The notes: generated by a model from the letters alone, not told the origin. 64,000 nt of DNA from Chloroflexota bacterium (GCA_026702615.1 JAPPBY010000014.1:1-64000); one strand, 5' to 3'. Numbered from the stretch's first letter, positions 1 to 10,861 are shown. Numbers and translations: made by a program.

Positions 1-3000
1 CCGACTCTTCGTCATCCGCAAGCTCTTCGAGCGCGAGGTCGAGAAGCGCGGTATCGGCGATTCGGAGGACTTCTACTTCCCCAGCCTCTCCTGCCGCACG
101 GTCGTCTACAAGGGCATGCTCACGGCCCTCCAGCTGCCCGAGTACTACCCCGACCTGCGCGACCGCCGCATGGTCACCGCGCTGGCGATGTTCCACTCCC
201 GCTTCAGCACCAACACGTTCCCCAGCTGGAAGCTCGCCCACCCCTACCGCACCATCTCCCACAACGGCGAGATCAACACCCTCCGCGGCAACAAGAACTG
301 GATGGCCGCCCGCGAGGCGCTTCTCGAGACCCCTCACTTCGACGACATCCAGAAGATTCTCCCCATCATCGACGAGGCCGGCAGCGATACCGCCTGCCTC
401 GACAACGCCCTCGAGCTGCTGACGCTGGGTGGCCGCCCCGTTGAGCACGCGATGATGATGCTCATCCCCGAGGCCTGGTCCGGCCACGAGACGATGAGCG
501 CCGAGAAGAAGGCCTACTACGAGTACCACAGCCTCCTCATGGAGCCGTGGGACGGCCCCGCCTCCGTCGCCTTCACCGACGGCCGCACCATCGGCGCCGT
601 CCTCGACCGCAACGGCCTCCGCCCTTCCCGCTACCTCGTGACGAAGGACGACCTCGTCGTCATGGCCTCCGAGTCGGGCGTCCTTCCCGTCGAAGACGAC
701 AACGTGCTTATGAAGGGTCGCCTCCAGCCCGGCCGCATGTTCCTCGTGAGCCTCGAGGAAGGCCGAATCATCGGCGACACCGAGCTGAAGCAGCGCCTCG
801 CCCGCGCCCACGACTACGACGGCTGGCTCGGCGAGAACCTGACGCGCCTCGCCGATCTCCCGGCCGCCGAGCCTCCCGCCCCGATCGCCGGCGCCGACCT
901 GCTCGAGCGCCAGATTGCCTTCGGCTACACCGTCGAGGATGCGAAGTACCACCTCGGTCCGATGGCTCGCCAGGGACAGGAATCGATCGGCTCGATGGGA
1001 ACAGATACGCCCCTGGCAGTCCTCTCCGAGCGCCCCCAGCCCCTCTACAACTACTTCAAGCAGCTCTTCGCCCAGGTCACGAACCCGCCCCTCGACGCCA
1101 TCCGCGAGGAAATCGTGACCTCCGTCGATTCCCTCCTCGGCGCCGAGGGCAACCTCTTCAGCGAAGGCCTCGACGACGGCTACCGCATGATCGCCCTGCC
1201 CACGCCGTTCCTCACGAACGCCGAGCTTGCGCAGGTCCGCGAGCTCGACGGCGAGGGCGGCTTCCGCTCCGCCGTGCTCCCGATGACGATGCCCGCCGCC
1301 GAAGGTCCTGCCGGCATGCAGCCTGCCCTTGACGCGCTCTTCGAGCGCGCGGACCAGGCCATCGAGGACGGGGCCAACATCCTCATCCTCTCCGACCGCG
1401 GCATCGACCGCGAGCACGCCCCCATTCCCGCCCTCCTCGCCACCGCCGGCCTCCACCACCACCTCGTGCGCAACAAGCGGCGCACCAAGGTCGGGCTCGT
1501 CGTCGAGACAGGGGAAGCACGCGAGGTCCACCACTTCGCCCTGCTCATCGGCTACGGCGCCGGCGCCATCAACCCCTACCTCTCGCTCGACACCCTGGCC
1601 GAGATGAAGGCCGAAGGCTCCCTCGAGAGCGACATCTCCTGGGAGGAGGCCGAGAGCAACTTCACCAAGGCCCTCAAGAAGGGCGTCGTGAAGGTCATGT
1701 CGAAGATGGGCATCTCCACGGTCCAGAGCTACCGCGGCGCCCAGATCTTCGAGGCGGTCGGCCTCAACGAAGACCTTATCGACCGCTACTTCACCGGCAC
1801 GGTCTCGCGCATCAGCGGCGCCGGGCTCGAGCAGATCGCGGCCGAGATGCTTGCCCACCACGCCCGCGCCTACCCCGATCGCGATGGCGGCCTCTACAGC
1901 ATCGGCTGGGGCGGCCAGTACCAGTGGCGCCACGGCGGCGAGTTCCACCTCTTCAACCCCGACACCATCTTCAAGCTGCAGCACGCCACCCGCACGAAGC
2001 GCCGGGAGATCTTCCGCGAGTACACGACCCTCGTGAACGACCAGGCCCGCCAGATGGCGACCCTGCGCGGCCTCATGGAGTTCCGCTCCGACCGCGAGCC
2101 CATCCCCATCGAGGAGGTCGAGCCTGCTTCCAGCATCTTCCCCCGCTTCGCCACGGGCGCGATGTCGTTCGGCTCCATCAGCGCCGAAGCACACGAGACC
2201 CTCGCCATCGCCATGAACCGCATCGGCGGCCGCAGCAACACCGGTGAGGGTGGTGAGGACCCTCGCCGCTTCACCCCCGACGACAACGGCGACCTCCGCC
2301 GCAGCTCCATCAAGCAAGTCGCCTCCGGGCGCTTCGGCGTCACGAGCGAGTACCTCGTCAACGCCGACGAGCTCCAGATCAAGATGGCTCAGGGCGCCAA
2401 GCCCGGCGAGGGCGGCCAGCTCCCCGGCCACAAGGTCTGGCCCTGGATCGCGCAGGTGCGCTACTCGACCCCCGGCGTGGGCCTCATCAGCCCGCCCCCG
2501 CACCACGACATCTACTCCATCGAGGACCTTGCCCAGCTCATCCACGACCTCAAGAACGCGAACCCGCGCGCCCGCATCAGCGTGAAGCTCGTCGCCGAAG
2601 TTGGCGTCGGGACGGTCGCGGCGGGCGTGGCCAAGGCCAAGTCCGACGTCGTCCTCATCAGCGGGCACGACGGCGGTACGGGCGCAAGCCCGCTGACCTC
2701 GCTCAAGCACGCGGGCGTGCCCTGGGAGCTCGGACTCGCCGAGACCCAGCAGACCCTCGTCCTGAACAAGCTGCGCGACCGCATCATCGTCCAGACCGAT
2801 GGCCAGATGAAGACCGGTCGCGACGTCGTCATCGCCGCCCTCCTGGGCGCCGAGGAATACGGTTTCGCGACCGCCCCGCTCGTCGTGATGGGCTGCATCA
2901 TGATGCGCGTCTGCCACCTCGATACCTGCCCCGTCGGCGTCGCCACCCAGAACCCGCAGCTCCGCGAGAAATTCACGGGGAAGGCCGAGCACGTCGTCAA

Positions 3001-4054
3001 CTTCTTCGAGTTCGTCGCCGAAGAGATTCGCGAGACCCTCGCCGAGCTCGGCTACCGCTCGCTCGACGAGCTCATCGGCCGCAGCGACCTCATCGACGCG
3101 CGCCGCGCCGTCGACCACTACAAGGCGCAGGGCATCGACCTCTCCGCCATCCTCTACCGACCTCAGGTGCCCGAGCACATCGCCACGCGCCGCATTGCCG
3201 AGCAGGACCACGGCCTCCGCCATGCGCTCGACCAGGATCTCATCCAGCTCGCCCGGCCCGCCCTCGAGGATGGGGAGCCGGTGGACGTCGATGTACCTAT
3301 CCGAAACGTAAATCGCGTGGTCGGAACCATCCTCGGCAGCGAGGTCACGCGACGCCACGGCGCTGCCGGCCTCCCGCCCGACACGATCACCTTCCGCTTC
3401 AAGGGCTCCGCCGGGCAGAGCTTTGGCGCGTTCGTGCCGAAGGGCATGACCCTCCTCCTCTCCGGAGATGCGAACGACTACTTCGGCAAGGGCCTCTCCG
3501 GCGGCCGCCTTGTCGCCGCCCCGCCCCCCGACTCAACCTTCGTGCCCGAGGAGAACATCATCATCGGAAACGTCGCCCTCTACGGCGCCACCGCCGGCTC
3601 CGCCTTCATCCGTGGCGTGGCCGGTGAGCGCTTTGGCGTACGCAACAGCGGCGCCCACGCCGTCGTCGAGGGCACCGGCGATCACGCCTGTGAGTACATG
3701 ACCGGCGGCCGCGTCGTCATCATCGGCCCCACGGGCCGCAACTTCGGCGCCGGGATGAGCGGTGGCATCGCCTACGTCCTCGACGATGAGGGCGAATTCG
3801 ACATCCGCTGCAACAAGGAGATGGTCGATCTGGAGCCCCTCACCGAGGATGAGGACATCGACCTCGTGCGCAGCCTCCTGGAGCGCCACCGCGAGCACAC
3901 CGGCAGCACCGTCGCAGGTGGTCTCCTCGAAGACTGGCAGGGCACGGTTTCGCGCTTCGTAAAGGTTATGCCGCTCGATTACCGCCGCGTTCTGAACGAG
4001 CAGAGGGCCCGTGAGGAGGCCGAGCGCGAGCAGGTGGGGGCCGCCGGTGGCTAA
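1..4054 (+). CDS. gltB: Glutamate synthase large subunit (5'-truncated by window edge)
   Basis: Large subunit of NADPH-dependent glutamate synthase (GOGAT), which takes the amide of glutamine and makes glutamate from 2-oxoglutarate with electrons from GltD. The frame is open from base 2, so the true start lies outside the window; the first visible residues already belong to the class II glutamine amidotransferase domain. The central and FMN-binding domains follow. The 3Fe-4S cysteine motif C-x5-C-x4-C ([20 protein letters not shown]) is at about 2890-2955. A glxB-type beta-helix ends the protein ([15 protein letters not shown] near 3405). It overlaps gltD by 8 nt, so the two are translationally coupled. 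Family identity is secure from the continuous length and the cluster motif. Confidence 0.97.
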   Translation, partial: RLFVIRKLFEREVEKRGIGDSEDFYFPSLSCRTVVYKGMLTALQLPEYYPDLRDRRMVTALAMFHSRFSTNTFPSWKLAHPYRTISHNGEINTLRGNKNWMAAREALLETPHFDDIQKILPIIDEAGSDTACLDNALELLTLGGRPVEHAMMMLIPEAWSGHETMSAEKKAYYEYHSLLMEPWDGPASVAFTDGRTIGAVLDRNGLRPSRYLVTKDDLVVMASESGVLPVEDDNVLMKGRLQPGRMFLVSLEEGRIIGDTELKQRLARAHDYDGWLGENLTRLADLPAAEPPAPIAGADLLERQIAFGYTVEDAKYHLGPMARQGQESIGSMGTDTPLAVLSERPQPLYNYFKQLFAQVTNPPLDAIREEIVTSVDSLLGAEGNLFSEGLDDGYRMIALPTPFLTNAELAQVRELDGEGGFRSAVLPMTMPAAEGPAGMQPALDALFERADQAIEDGANILILSDRGIDREHAPIPALLATAGLHHHLVRNKRRTKVGLVVETGEAREVHHFALLIGYGAGAINPYLSLDTLAEMKAEGSLESDISWEEAESNFTKALKKGVVKVMSKMGISTVQSYRGAQIFEAVGLNEDLIDRYFTGTVSRISGAGLEQIAAEMLAHHARAYPDRDGGLYSIGWGGQYQWRHGGEFHLFNPDTIFKLQHATRTKRREIFREYTTLVNDQARQMATLRGLMEFRSDREPIPIEEVEPASSIFPRFATGAMSFGSISAEAHETLAIAMNRIGGRSNTGEGGEDPRRFTPDDNGDLRRSSIKQVASGRFGVTSEYLVNADELQIKMAQGAKPGEGGQLPGHKVWPWIAQVRYSTPGVGLISPPPHHDIYSIEDLAQLIHDLKNANPRARISVKLVAEVGVGTVAAGVAKAKSDVVLISGHDGGTGASPLTSLKHAGVPWELGLAETQQTLVLNKLRDRIIVQTDGQMKTGRDVVIAALLGAEEYGFATAPLVVMGCIMMRVCHLDTCPVGVATQNPQLREKFTGKAEHVVNFFEFVAEEIRETLAELGYRSLDELIGRSDLIDARRAVDHYKAQGIDLSAILYRPQVPEHIATRRIAEQDHGLRHALDQDLIQLARPALEDGEPVDVDVPIRNVNRVVGTILGSEVTRRHGAAGLPPDTITFRFKGSAGQSFGAFVPKGMTLLLSGDANDYFGKGLSGGRLVAAPPPDSTFVPEENIIIGNVALYGATAGSAFIRGVAGERFGVRNSGAHAVVEGTGDHACEYMTGGRVVIIGPTGRNFGAGMSGGIAYVLDDEGEFDIRCNKEMVDLEPLTEDEDIDLVRSLLERHREHTGSTVAGGLLEDWQGTVSRFVKVMPLDYRRVLNEQRAREEAEREQVGAAGG

Positions 4055-5483
4055 GACCACGGGCTTCATGGAATTCACGCGGGAGGGACCGCCCAGCCGC
4101 CCCGTGGCCGAGCGTGTCACCGACTGGCTCGAGTACTACGAGGAGATGCCGCCCAAGCAGCTCAACGAGCAGGCCGCCCGCTGCATGGACTGCGGCGTGC
4201 CCTTCTGCCACCAGGGCTGCCCCCTCGGAAACATCATTCCCGACTGGAACGACCTCGTGTATCGCGGCCACTGGCGCGACGCCATCGAGCGCCTCCACGC
4301 CACCAACAACTTCCCCGAGTTCACCGGTAGGCTCTGCCCCGCCCCCTGCGAGGCCGCCTGCGTCCTCGGCATCAACGACGACCCCGTTACCATCAAGCAG
4401 GTCGAGGTCAGCATCATCGAGCGCGCCTGGCGCGAGGGCTGGATCCGCCCTGAACCGCCGCAGCAGCGCACCGAGCGCCGCGTCGCCGTGATCGGCTCCG
4501 GCCCCGCCGGCCTCGCCGCCGCCCAGCAGCTGCGCCGCGCCGGCCACGACGTCACCGTCTTCGAGCGCGACGACCGCATCGGTGGCCTCCTCCGCTACGG
4601 CATCCCCGAGTTCAAGATGGAGAAGCGCTTCATCGACCGCCGCCTCGAGCAGATGGAGGCCGAGGGCGTCGTCTTCCGCCCCAGCGTCAACATCGGCGTC
4701 GACGTCGACGCCCGCGACCTCGTGAACGAGTTCGACGCGATCTGCCTGTCGGGTGGCGCGACCCACTCCCGCGACCTCCCCATCCCTGGCCGCGACCTCG
4801 ACGGCATCCACCTCGCGATGGACTTCCTCCCCCCGCAGAACAAGCTCGTCGCCGGCGACGACGTCCCCGAGAGCGAGGTCATCTCCGCCGCCGGCAAGCG
4901 CGTCATCATCCTCGGCGGCGGCGATACCGGCGCCGACTGTCTCGGCACCGTGCACCGTCACGGCGCCCTCAGCGTGAAGCAGTGGGAGCTCCTCCCCCGT
5001 CCCCCCGACACCCGCCCCCCAGAGACGCCCTGGCCCACCTGGCCGAACATCTTCCGCACCTCGGGCGCCCACCAGGAGGGCGGCGATCGCGACTACAGCA
5101 TCCTCACGAAGGAGTTCACCGGCGAGAACGGCCGCCTGACCGCCCTCCACGGCGTGCGCCTCGAGTGGGCCCCCGGCGAAGACGGCCGCATGCAGATGAC
5201 CGAGGTCCCCGGCTCCGAGTTCGTCGAGCCCGTCGACCTCGTGCTGCTCGCCCTCGGCTTCCTCGGCCCCGAGCGCCCGGGCATGCTCGAGCAGCTCGGC
5301 GTCGATCTGACCGACCGCGGCAACGTCGCCGCCGACGAGAACAAGATGACCAGCGTCCCCGGGATTTTCACCGCCGGCGACATGACGCGCGGCCAGTCCC
5401 TCATCGTCTGGGCTATCGCCGAAGGACGCGACGCCGCCCGTGGCATCGACCGCTACCTGATGGGCGAAACGTCCCTGCCATAG
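4047..5483 (+). CDS. gltD: Glutamate synthase small subunit
   Basis: Small subunit of glutamate synthase, a flavoprotein passing electrons from NADPH to GltB. The N-terminus carries the cysteines for two 4Fe-4S clusters ([17 protein letters not shown], then [12 protein letters not shown]). An FAD-binding GxGxxG ([15 protein letters not shown]) and a second nucleotide-binding motif ([14 protein letters not shown]) follow. The start is taken as GTG at 4047, giving the family-typical [10 protein letters not shown]; the purine-rich AGGTGGGGG lies just upstream. An in-frame ATG at 4011 would add twelve residues with no family match. The gene overlaps the end of gltB by 8 nt. Confidence 0.96.
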   Translation: MAKTTGFMEFTREGPPSRPVAERVTDWLEYYEEMPPKQLNEQAARCMDCGVPFCHQGCPLGNIIPDWNDLVYRGHWRDAIERLHATNNFPEFTGRLCPAPCEAACVLGINDDPVTIKQVEVSIIERAWREGWIRPEPPQQRTERRVAVIGSGPAGLAAAQQLRRAGHDVTVFERDDRIGGLLRYGIPEFKMEKRFIDRRLEQMEAEGVVFRPSVNIGVDVDARDLVNEFDAICLSGGATHSRDLPIPGRDLDGIHLAMDFLPPQNKLVAGDDVPESEVISAAGKRVIILGGGDTGADCLGTVHRHGALSVKQWELLPRPPDTRPPETPWPTWPNIFRTSGAHQEGGDRDYSILTKEFTGENGRLTALHGVRLEWAPGEDGRMQMTEVPGSEFVEPVDLVLLALGFLGPERPGMLEQLGVDLTDRGNVAADENKMTSVPGIFTAGDMTRGQSLIVWAIAEGRDAARGIDRYLMGETSLP

Positions 5484-5530
5484 CAAGGGTGCCGCGCCCA
5501 CACGTCGGTTCTGTGCACGTTCTCAACTCG

Positions 5531-5570
5531 CCACCCTGAGCCTTAGCGCTGGCTCGCCGCCTCGGGGTGG
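5531..5570 (+). terminator. Long GC-rich hairpin after gltBD
   Basis: CCACCCTGAG (5531-5540) pairs with CTCGGGGTGG (5561-5570), ten pairs with one G-U. An inner AGCC/GGCT pairing shortens the loop. It lies 47 nt after the gltD stop and before the next promoter-like hexamer. There is no T-run, so it may act as a Rho-assisted or RNA-stabilising hairpin. Confidence 0.45.
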
Positions 5571-5603
5571 TCGGACTCTGGCATCCGCGATAGACTGTTT
5601 GGC

Positions 5604-5822
5604 ATGGCAACCTTGGACACGCACAAGGCAGTGAGGGAACTGACCGCCGCCGGAGCAGGCGAACCTCTGGCGGAGAAGATTGTTGGCGTGGTCGAGGAAG
5701 CCTCTGCCGACTTGGTGACGAAGGATTACTTCGACAAGCGGCTGGCTCAAACCGTTGCCGCAGGCACGGCCCTCGCCGTGACCGTCGCGGCCGCTGCTGT
5801 CGCGGTCGCCGAAGCTATCTAG
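5604..5822 (+). CDS. Small DUF1640-like protein with C-terminal membrane segment
   Basis: 72-residue protein. The first half (LDTHKAVRELTAAGAGEPLAEKIV) resembles the N-terminal helix-turn-helix of DUF1640/CCDC90-type proteins, which sense no known ligand and usually continue into a long coiled coil and one membrane helix. Here the coiled coil is nearly absent, and an Ala/Val-rich hydrophobic segment (about residues 50-70) ends the protein. There is no Shine-Dalgarno, but TAGACT sits 7 nt before the ATG, consistent with a leaderless transcript. Its function is unknown. The resemblance is by eye, so the family call is tentative; that the gene is real is more secure. Confidence 0.6.
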   Translation: MATLDTHKAVRELTAAGAGEPLAEKIVGVVEEASADLVTKDYFDKRLAQTVAAGTALAVTVAAAAVAVAEAI

Positions 5823-5832
5823 CCGCCCTTCC

Positions 5833-6855
5833 CTACCCAGCCCGCTCGATGAGATAGCGCGCGACCGCCGCGAGCAGGATGCGCTCGTCCTCGCTCAGGC
5901 CGAGGCTGTCGAGGAGGCTGCTCGCCTCATCGACATAACGACGTGCGTGCTCCTCCGCCACCGCCTTGATGCCGTCCGCCTCCAGCTGTGCGGAGACCGC
6001 CTCGATCTCCGCTGCCGGCGGCTCGTCGTGCGCGAACAGCCGCTCGATCGCCGTGCGCGTGCGTGGCTCCGCCAGTGCCGCGATGACGGGCAGCGTCTTC
6101 TTGTGCCGGGCGAGGTCGTTCTGGTTCGACTTGCCCGTCACGGAGGGGTCGCCCCAGATTCCGAGGATATCGTCCCGTACCTGGAACGCGAGCCCCACCT
6201 TGCGCCCCCAGTCGCGGATGCCGTCGCTCTGCTCCGTGGGCGCTCCGCTCAGGATGGCGCCCATCTGCAGCGGCGCCCCGATGAGCGCCCCCGTCTTCCC
6301 CTCCACCATCGCCAGGTAGTCCTCAACCGAGACGTCCTCGCGGGGCTCGAAGCTGAGGTCGTTCCACTGCCCCCCGATCATGTCGTCGGTCGCCGCCAGT
6401 AAGGCGTCGAGCGCGGCCACGCGCCGCTCGCTGGGCGCGTCCGACTCGGACAGCGCCCGCAGCGCGCGCGTCAGGAGGAAGTCGCCGACGTTGATCGCCT
6501 GCGCCTCGCCCACGATCCGCCAGATCGTCGGGCGGTGGTGGCGCTCCGCGTCGCGGTCCTGGATCTCGTCGTGGACGAGGGAGAAGTTGTGGATGAGCTC
6601 GACCGCCACCGCCCCCGGCATGGCCTCGGCCGCCGAGCCGCCCAGCGCCTCCGCCGCCAGCAGGCAGAGAGCCGGCCGGATGCGCTTTCCTCCGGTCGTC
6701 GCGGGCCGCCCCTCCTCGTCCTCCCAGCCCATGACATAACGAGCAGACGCCGCCAGCCCGCCCTCGTCCGCGCCGACGGCGGCGCGAAGGGCGTCCTCGA
6801 GCGCGTCGAGGTGGGCGGTCAACGCCGATGGAGGCGATGCTGCGGCGGTCGTCAT
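5833..6855 (-). CDS. Polyprenyl (geranylgeranyl/farnesyl-type) diphosphate synthase
   Basis: Trans-isoprenyl diphosphate synthase, condensing IPP with an allylic diphosphate to make C15-C20 (or longer) prenyl diphosphates. The first Asp-rich motif reads DEIQD in LVHDEIQDRDAERHHRPTIW, so the usual DDxxD has Glu at its second position. The second Asp-rich region is QVRDDILGIWGD. A GKRIRP motif near residue 55 binds diphosphate. At 340 residues it has normal family length. It starts 28 nt after the dxs stop on the same strand, so the two form a likely operon linking precursor supply to chain elongation. Product length cannot be read reliably from sequence. Confidence 0.93.
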   Translation of the reverse strand: MTTAAASPPSALTAHLDALEDALRAAVGADEGGLAASARYVMGWEDEEGRPATTGGKRIRPALCLLAAEALGGSAAEAMPGAVAVELIHNFSLVHDEIQDRDAERHHRPTIWRIVGEAQAINVGDFLLTRALRALSESDAPSERRVAALDALLAATDDMIGGQWNDLSFEPREDVSVEDYLAMVEGKTGALIGAPLQMGAILSGAPTEQSDGIRDWGRKVGLAFQVRDDILGIWGDPSVTGKSNQNDLARHKKTLPVIAALAEPRTRTAIERLFAHDEPPAAEIEAVSAQLEADGIKAVAEEHARRYVDEASSLLDSLGLSEDERILLAAVARYLIERAG

Positions 6856-6882
6856 GCGGCCCTGCTCCCCCTTTCGCGTTGC

Positions 6883-8823
6883 TCAGGCGGTCGCGAGGCT
6901 CTCCTTGCGCTCGGCCCCGCGGTCCTTCAGGACCTCCATCGCCCGTCGGGCGATGCCGTCGCCGTCGAGGTCGTACACGCCCCGGTACACCTTCTGCGGA
7001 CCGTGGTCCACGATGTCGTCCGGCATCGTCAGGTTCAGCAGGAGCGTCTCCGGCAGCCCGTTGTCGGCCAGCACGGCCAGCACCGCCTCGCCGAAGCCGC
7101 CCGCTCGGACGTTCTCCTCGGCGGTGATGATGCCGCCCGTCTCGCGCGCGGCCGCCAGGATGGCGTCCTCGTCGAGCGGCTTGGCGAAACGCGCATTGAT
7201 GACGCGCGCGTCGATGCCCTCGAGCGCCAGCAGGTCGGCGGCCTTCACGCACTCGATGACCGAGGCGCCAAAGCCGATGAGGGTGACATCGCGGCCATCC
7301 CGCAGCAGCTCCGATTGTCCGACCGGAATCTTCTTCATCGGCTGGTCCGTGGGTGCACCGGGACCGGCCCCGCGCGGGTAGCGCACCGAGAACGGCGTGT
7401 CGTGCGCAACCGCCGTGGCGAGCAGGTCGCGCAGCTCGGCCTCGTCCTTGGGCGCGCTCACCACCATGTTCGGCAGGCAGCGCAGGTAGGACGTGTCGAT
7501 GAATCCCTGGTGCGTCTTCCCGTCGTCTCCGACGAACCCGGCGCGGTCCAGGGCGAAGATCACCGGCAGCTTCTGCACCACGATGTCGTGCACGATCGAG
7601 TCGAAGCCCCGCTGCAGGAACGTCGAGTAGATGGCCGCGATGGGACGCATCCCCTGCGTCGCAAGCCCTGCCGCGAAGGTGACGCCGTGCTGCTCGGCAA
7701 TGCCCACGTCGAAGACGCGCTCCGGGTGCTCCTTCTGCGTTGCCGCCAGCCCCGTGCCTTCCAGCATCGCGGCGGTAATCGCAACCACGCGCGGGTCCTG
7801 CTCGATAAGCTCGCCCACGGCGTTCGCGAACACCTGGCTGTAGGTGGGCGGCGCTTTCGGCGCGTCCGGAGCTGGTGGCTTCTTCAGCCAGAAGGTGCCG
7901 CTGTGGCTCTTCACCGGGTCGGCCGCGGCCTCGGGAATGCCGTGGCCCTTGTTCGTCAAGATGTGCAGCAGCACGGGCTTGCCCCGTACCTTCTTCACTG
8001 CGGAGAGGGTCGCTTCCAGCTCACCCAGGTTGTGGCCGTCGATGGGGCCGTAGTAGTCGAAGCCGAACTGCTCCCAGAAGCTCGCCGGCACGATCAGGTC
8101 GCGCATGCTCGATTGCACGCGCTGCGCGCCCTGCCAGACGTCCCGCGCCAGGTTTCGACCGATGGGGAACTGCTCCACCATGCCGTCGATCCGGCCCTCG
8201 ATCTCCTGCTTGAAGCGCCGGTAGTGCGGCTCGATCCGCAGCTTGTTCACGTTGCGGCTGAGCGCCCCCACGTTCGGCGAGATCGACATTGAGTTGTCGT
8301 TCAGGATGACGATGAGGTTGGTGCCCAGATGGCCGGCGTGGTTCAGGCCCTCGAAAGCCATGCCGGCGGTCATGGCGCCATCGCCGATGATCGCGATGAC
8401 GTGGTGGTCCTCGCCGCGCAGGTCGCGGGCCGCGGCCATGCCCGTCGCCGCCGAGATCGAGGTGCCGGCGTGCCCCGCCCCGAACAGGTCGTGGGGGCTC
8501 TCGTTCCGGTCCGCGAACCCCGAGAGGCCCTGGTACTGCCGGATCGTCTCCATCTGCCCGCGACGCCCGGTCACCATCTTGTGGACGTACACCTGGTGGC
8601 TCACGTCCCAGAGCATGCGGTCCCTGGGCGAATCGAACTGCCGGTGCAGCGCGAGTGTCAGCTCCACAACGCCGAGGTTCGAGGCGAGGTGTCCGCCACC
8701 GCCGATTCCCTGGATGGTGTTGACCAACTCTTCGCGAATCTCCGTCGCCAACTGCTCCAGCGCCTCGGGCGAAAGGTCGCGGAGGTCGGCGGGAGAGTCG
8801 ATCTTGTCAAGCAAAAGGCTCAT
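6883..8823 (-). CDS. dxs: 1-deoxy-D-xylulose-5-phosphate synthase
   Basis: Thiamine-diphosphate enzyme joining pyruvate and glyceraldehyde 3-phosphate, the entry step of the MEP isoprenoid pathway. It is 646 residues long, normal for Dxs. Visible marks are the ThDP-binding GDGAMTAGMAFEGLNHAG ... NDNSMSISPNVG region, the transketolase core with DRAGFVGDDGKTHQG, and a C-terminal transketolase domain (GFGASVIECVKAADLL). The start ATG has a strong AAGGAGG 6-7 nt upstream. The downstream gene is a prenyl diphosphate synthase, and ispG of the same pathway lies 8 kb away. Confidence 0.97.
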   Translation of the reverse strand: MSLLLDKIDSPADLRDLSPEALEQLATEIREELVNTIQGIGGGGHLASNLGVVELTLALHRQFDSPRDRMLWDVSHQVYVHKMVTGRRGQMETIRQYQGLSGFADRNESPHDLFGAGHAGTSISAATGMAAARDLRGEDHHVIAIIGDGAMTAGMAFEGLNHAGHLGTNLIVILNDNSMSISPNVGALSRNVNKLRIEPHYRRFKQEIEGRIDGMVEQFPIGRNLARDVWQGAQRVQSSMRDLIVPASFWEQFGFDYYGPIDGHNLGELEATLSAVKKVRGKPVLLHILTNKGHGIPEAAADPVKSHSGTFWLKKPPAPDAPKAPPTYSQVFANAVGELIEQDPRVVAITAAMLEGTGLAATQKEHPERVFDVGIAEQHGVTFAAGLATQGMRPIAAIYSTFLQRGFDSIVHDIVVQKLPVIFALDRAGFVGDDGKTHQGFIDTSYLRCLPNMVVSAPKDEAELRDLLATAVAHDTPFSVRYPRGAGPGAPTDQPMKKIPVGQSELLRDGRDVTLIGFGASVIECVKAADLLALEGIDARVINARFAKPLDEDAILAAARETGGIITAEENVRAGGFGEAVLAVLADNGLPETLLLNLTMPDDIVDHGPQKVYRGVYDLDGDGIARRAMEVLKDRGAERKESLATA

Positions 8824-8924
8824 GAGAAGCCTCCTTGTGGGGTTTCCCCTTATGGAAGTGAACCCGTTGCGGCTCCCTGCCGCAGTTAGGACGCTTACCC
8901 GCGTCCGTCAAAGCGTGTTCCGGT

Positions 8925-8954
8925 CGTATACGCGAGCCGGAGGCAAAAGGTCAA
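8925..8954 (-). promoter_or_regulatory. Probable sigma-70-type promoter of dxs
   Basis: Read on the minus strand: TTGACC (8954-8949), an 18-nt spacer, then TATACG (8930-8925), about 100 nt upstream of the dxs ATG. It lies just beyond the end of the histidine kinase gene, so dxs can be transcribed independently of the two-component operon. Confidence 0.5.
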
Positions 8955-8961
8955 GGAAAGG

Positions 8962-10179
8962 TTAAGGCCCGGAAATTCCCTGTCGATGGGGCGAAGCCCC
9001 GTTCGTCGTGGTGGCGTGGGGCAGGCGCAGCGTGAAGGTTGCCCCCTCGTCCGGTGCCGATTCAACCTCGACGGAGCCTCCCATCGAGTCCATCAACTCC
9101 CGCACAATCGCCAGCCCAAGACCCGAACCACCGCGCCCCCGCACCCGGCTTCGATCGATCCGGTAGAACCGATCAAAGACATGCTCCTGGTCCTCGGCGG
9201 AGATGCCCGGTCCGGTGTCTCGCACCCGGATCCACACCCGCTCGTCCTCGCAGCCACTCTCGACCGTGACGGTCGCACCCTCGCCCGTGTGCTTCACGGC
9301 GTTATCGACCAGGTTGAGTACGCAGCGATAGAGCAGGTCCGTGCTCGCCACCGCCTCGCAGCCCTCTTGCGTATGAGAGGTGAGCCTCACGTTGGCCCGT
9401 CCGGCCAGCGGACCGATCTCCTCGAGCGCCATCGCTACCAGCTCGCCCGGGTTCACCGTCTCCATCGGCAGGGAGGCCTGCGGCGCCGTCAGGAGGAGCA
9501 AGTCCTCGCTCAGCCGGGTCAGGCGCTCCGTCTGGCCCTTCACCGTCTCCAGCAGCGCCCGCTGCTCCTCGTTGCCCGTATCGCCGGCCATCTCCGCGAC
9601 CTCGATGTTGGTGCGGATGGCGGCGAGCGGCGTGCGCAGCTCGTGCGAGGCGTCCTGCACGAAGCGTCTTTGCGCCTCAAACCCCCGCTCGATGCGCTCG
9701 ATCATCGAGTCGAACGTGTCCGCGAGCTGTTTCAGTTCGTCGTCGGGGCCCTGGTGGTTGATGCGCTGCGAGAGGTTCGTCGCGCTGATCTCCGAGGCGA
9801 CCTCCGTGATGTCGCGCATCGGCCGCAGGATGATGCCCGAGAGGGCAAACCCCCCGAATCCTGAGATGAACGCGAGTCCGAAGCCCGCCACGATCGACCA
9901 GGTCCGCAGCCTGTCCAGGTTCTCCGCCTGGAACTCCTCGCCGGCCTCGTCGACCAGCTGGGCGGGGGTCATGTCGCCCATGCCGGCGGCTTCCTCGCTC
10001 GTGGCCTCCACCCCCGCCGCCTGCCACTCGGCCTCGTCCAGCCCCATCTCCTCCATTACGGCCTGGTCGTCCGGCTCGTCGAGCCGCGCCGCCACGTTCA
10101 GAAAGAGGATGAACGCCAGTCCCAGGATCAGCAGGAGCGTGGAGTACCAGACCGTCAGCCGGAAGCGAACGGTTCGCAC
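8962..10179 (-). CDS. HAMP-domain sensor histidine kinase
   Basis: Membrane sensor kinase of a two-component system. Two membrane helices (about residues 8-28 and 95-117) bracket a roughly 65-residue, Glu/Asp-rich extracytoplasmic loop. A HAMP domain follows the second helix, then a HisKA domain with the phosphoacceptor in FVQDASHELRTPLAAI. An HATPase_c domain has the N box (NLVDNAVKHTGEG), G1 (RDTGPGIS), F box (HVFDRFYRID) and G2 (GGSGLGLAIV). It begins 19 nt after the regulator gene stop and is its partner by context. The small acidic sensor loop suggests a cation or envelope signal; this is inference. Confidence 0.94.
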   Translation of the reverse strand: MRTVRFRLTVWYSTLLLILGLAFILFLNVAARLDEPDDQAVMEEMGLDEAEWQAAGVEATSEEAAGMGDMTPAQLVDEAGEEFQAENLDRLRTWSIVAGFGLAFISGFGGFALSGIILRPMRDITEVASEISATNLSQRINHQGPDDELKQLADTFDSMIERIERGFEAQRRFVQDASHELRTPLAAIRTNIEVAEMAGDTGNEEQRALLETVKGQTERLTRLSEDLLLLTAPQASLPMETVNPGELVAMALEEIGPLAGRANVRLTSHTQEGCEAVASTDLLYRCVLNLVDNAVKHTGEGATVTVESGCEDERVWIRVRDTGPGISAEDQEHVFDRFYRIDRSRVRGRGGSGLGLAIVRELMDSMGGSVEVESAPDEGATFTLRLPHATTTNGASPHRQGISGP

Positions 10180-10198
10180 GACCGGTGGCAGTGTCGGC

Positions 10199-10861
10199 CT
10201 AAAGGACGTAACCCTTCCCCCGGATGGTGGTGATCATCGACTCCTCGAAGCCGTCGTTCAGCTTGCGACGGAGGTTGTTCATGTGGACCTTCACGGTCTG
10301 CGTGAACGGGTTCATGCGCTCGTCCCAGATGCGCTCGATCAGCTCTTCCTGGGGGATCGCCCGTCCTTCGTGCTTCGCCAGGTAGTACAGGAGCTCGAAC
10401 TCCTTCGGCGTCAGGTGGATCGAGACCCCCTCCCGCCGGACCAGGTTCGTGTTCGGGTCGAGCTCGAGCCCGCGCGTCGAGAGCACGGGGTCGAGGGGCG
10501 AGCCCTCCCGCCGCGTGACGGCGCGGATGCGGGCCGCCAGTTCGCTGAAGGCGAACGGCTTCACGAGATAGTCGTCGGCGCCCTCGTCGAGCCCTTCGAC
10601 ACGCTCCTTGATGCCACTGCGCGCGGTCAACATAATGATGCCCCCGCTGAAGCGGTCGGCTCGCAGCCGGCGGCACACCTCGACACCATCGACCCTGGGC
10701 AGGTTCAGATCGAGACACACGACGTCGTAGGGCGTCCCGCCCGCCTTGTCGAGCGCCTCCTCGCCGTCGTAAGCGACATCCACGGCGTACCCGAGCTTCG
10801 TCAGACCCCGGTCAAGCGCGGAAGCGAGGGACTGTTCGTCTTCAACCACCAGAACTCGCAT
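10199..10861 (-). CDS. OmpR/PhoB-family response regulator
   Basis: DNA-binding response regulator, 220 residues. The receiver domain carries the acidic pocket (VVEDE), phosphoacceptor Asp in DVVCLDLNLPRVDG, the Thr of MLTARS and Lys of YLVKPFAF. The C-terminal winged helix matches OmpR/PhoB (LTPKEFELLYYLAKHEG ... VKVHMNNLRRKL ... TIRGKGYVL). It has a good Shine-Dalgarno (GGGGGAGG) before the ATG. It is the first gene of the operon with the downstream histidine kinase. The targets cannot be told from the sequence. Confidence 0.95.
   Translation of the reverse strand: MRVLVVEDEQSLASALDRGLTKLGYAVDVAYDGEEALDKAGGTPYDVVCLDLNLPRVDGVEVCRRLRADRFSGGIIMLTARSGIKERVEGLDEGADDYLVKPFAFSELAARIRAVTRREGSPLDPVLSTRGLELDPNTNLVRREGVSIHLTPKEFELLYYLAKHEGRAIPQEELIERIWDERMNPFTQTVKVHMNNLRRKLNDGFEESMITTIRGKGYVL

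Noticed and set aside
3966-5501. A 511-codon minus-strand frame opposite gltD
   Set aside because: GltD has full cluster and flavin motifs on the plus strand; the antisense product is repetitive and has no recognisable domain.
6535-8292. A 585-codon plus-strand frame opposite dxs and the prenyl synthase
   Set aside because: Both minus-strand genes carry intact catalytic motifs; the plus frame is Arg/His/Val-rich shadow sequence.
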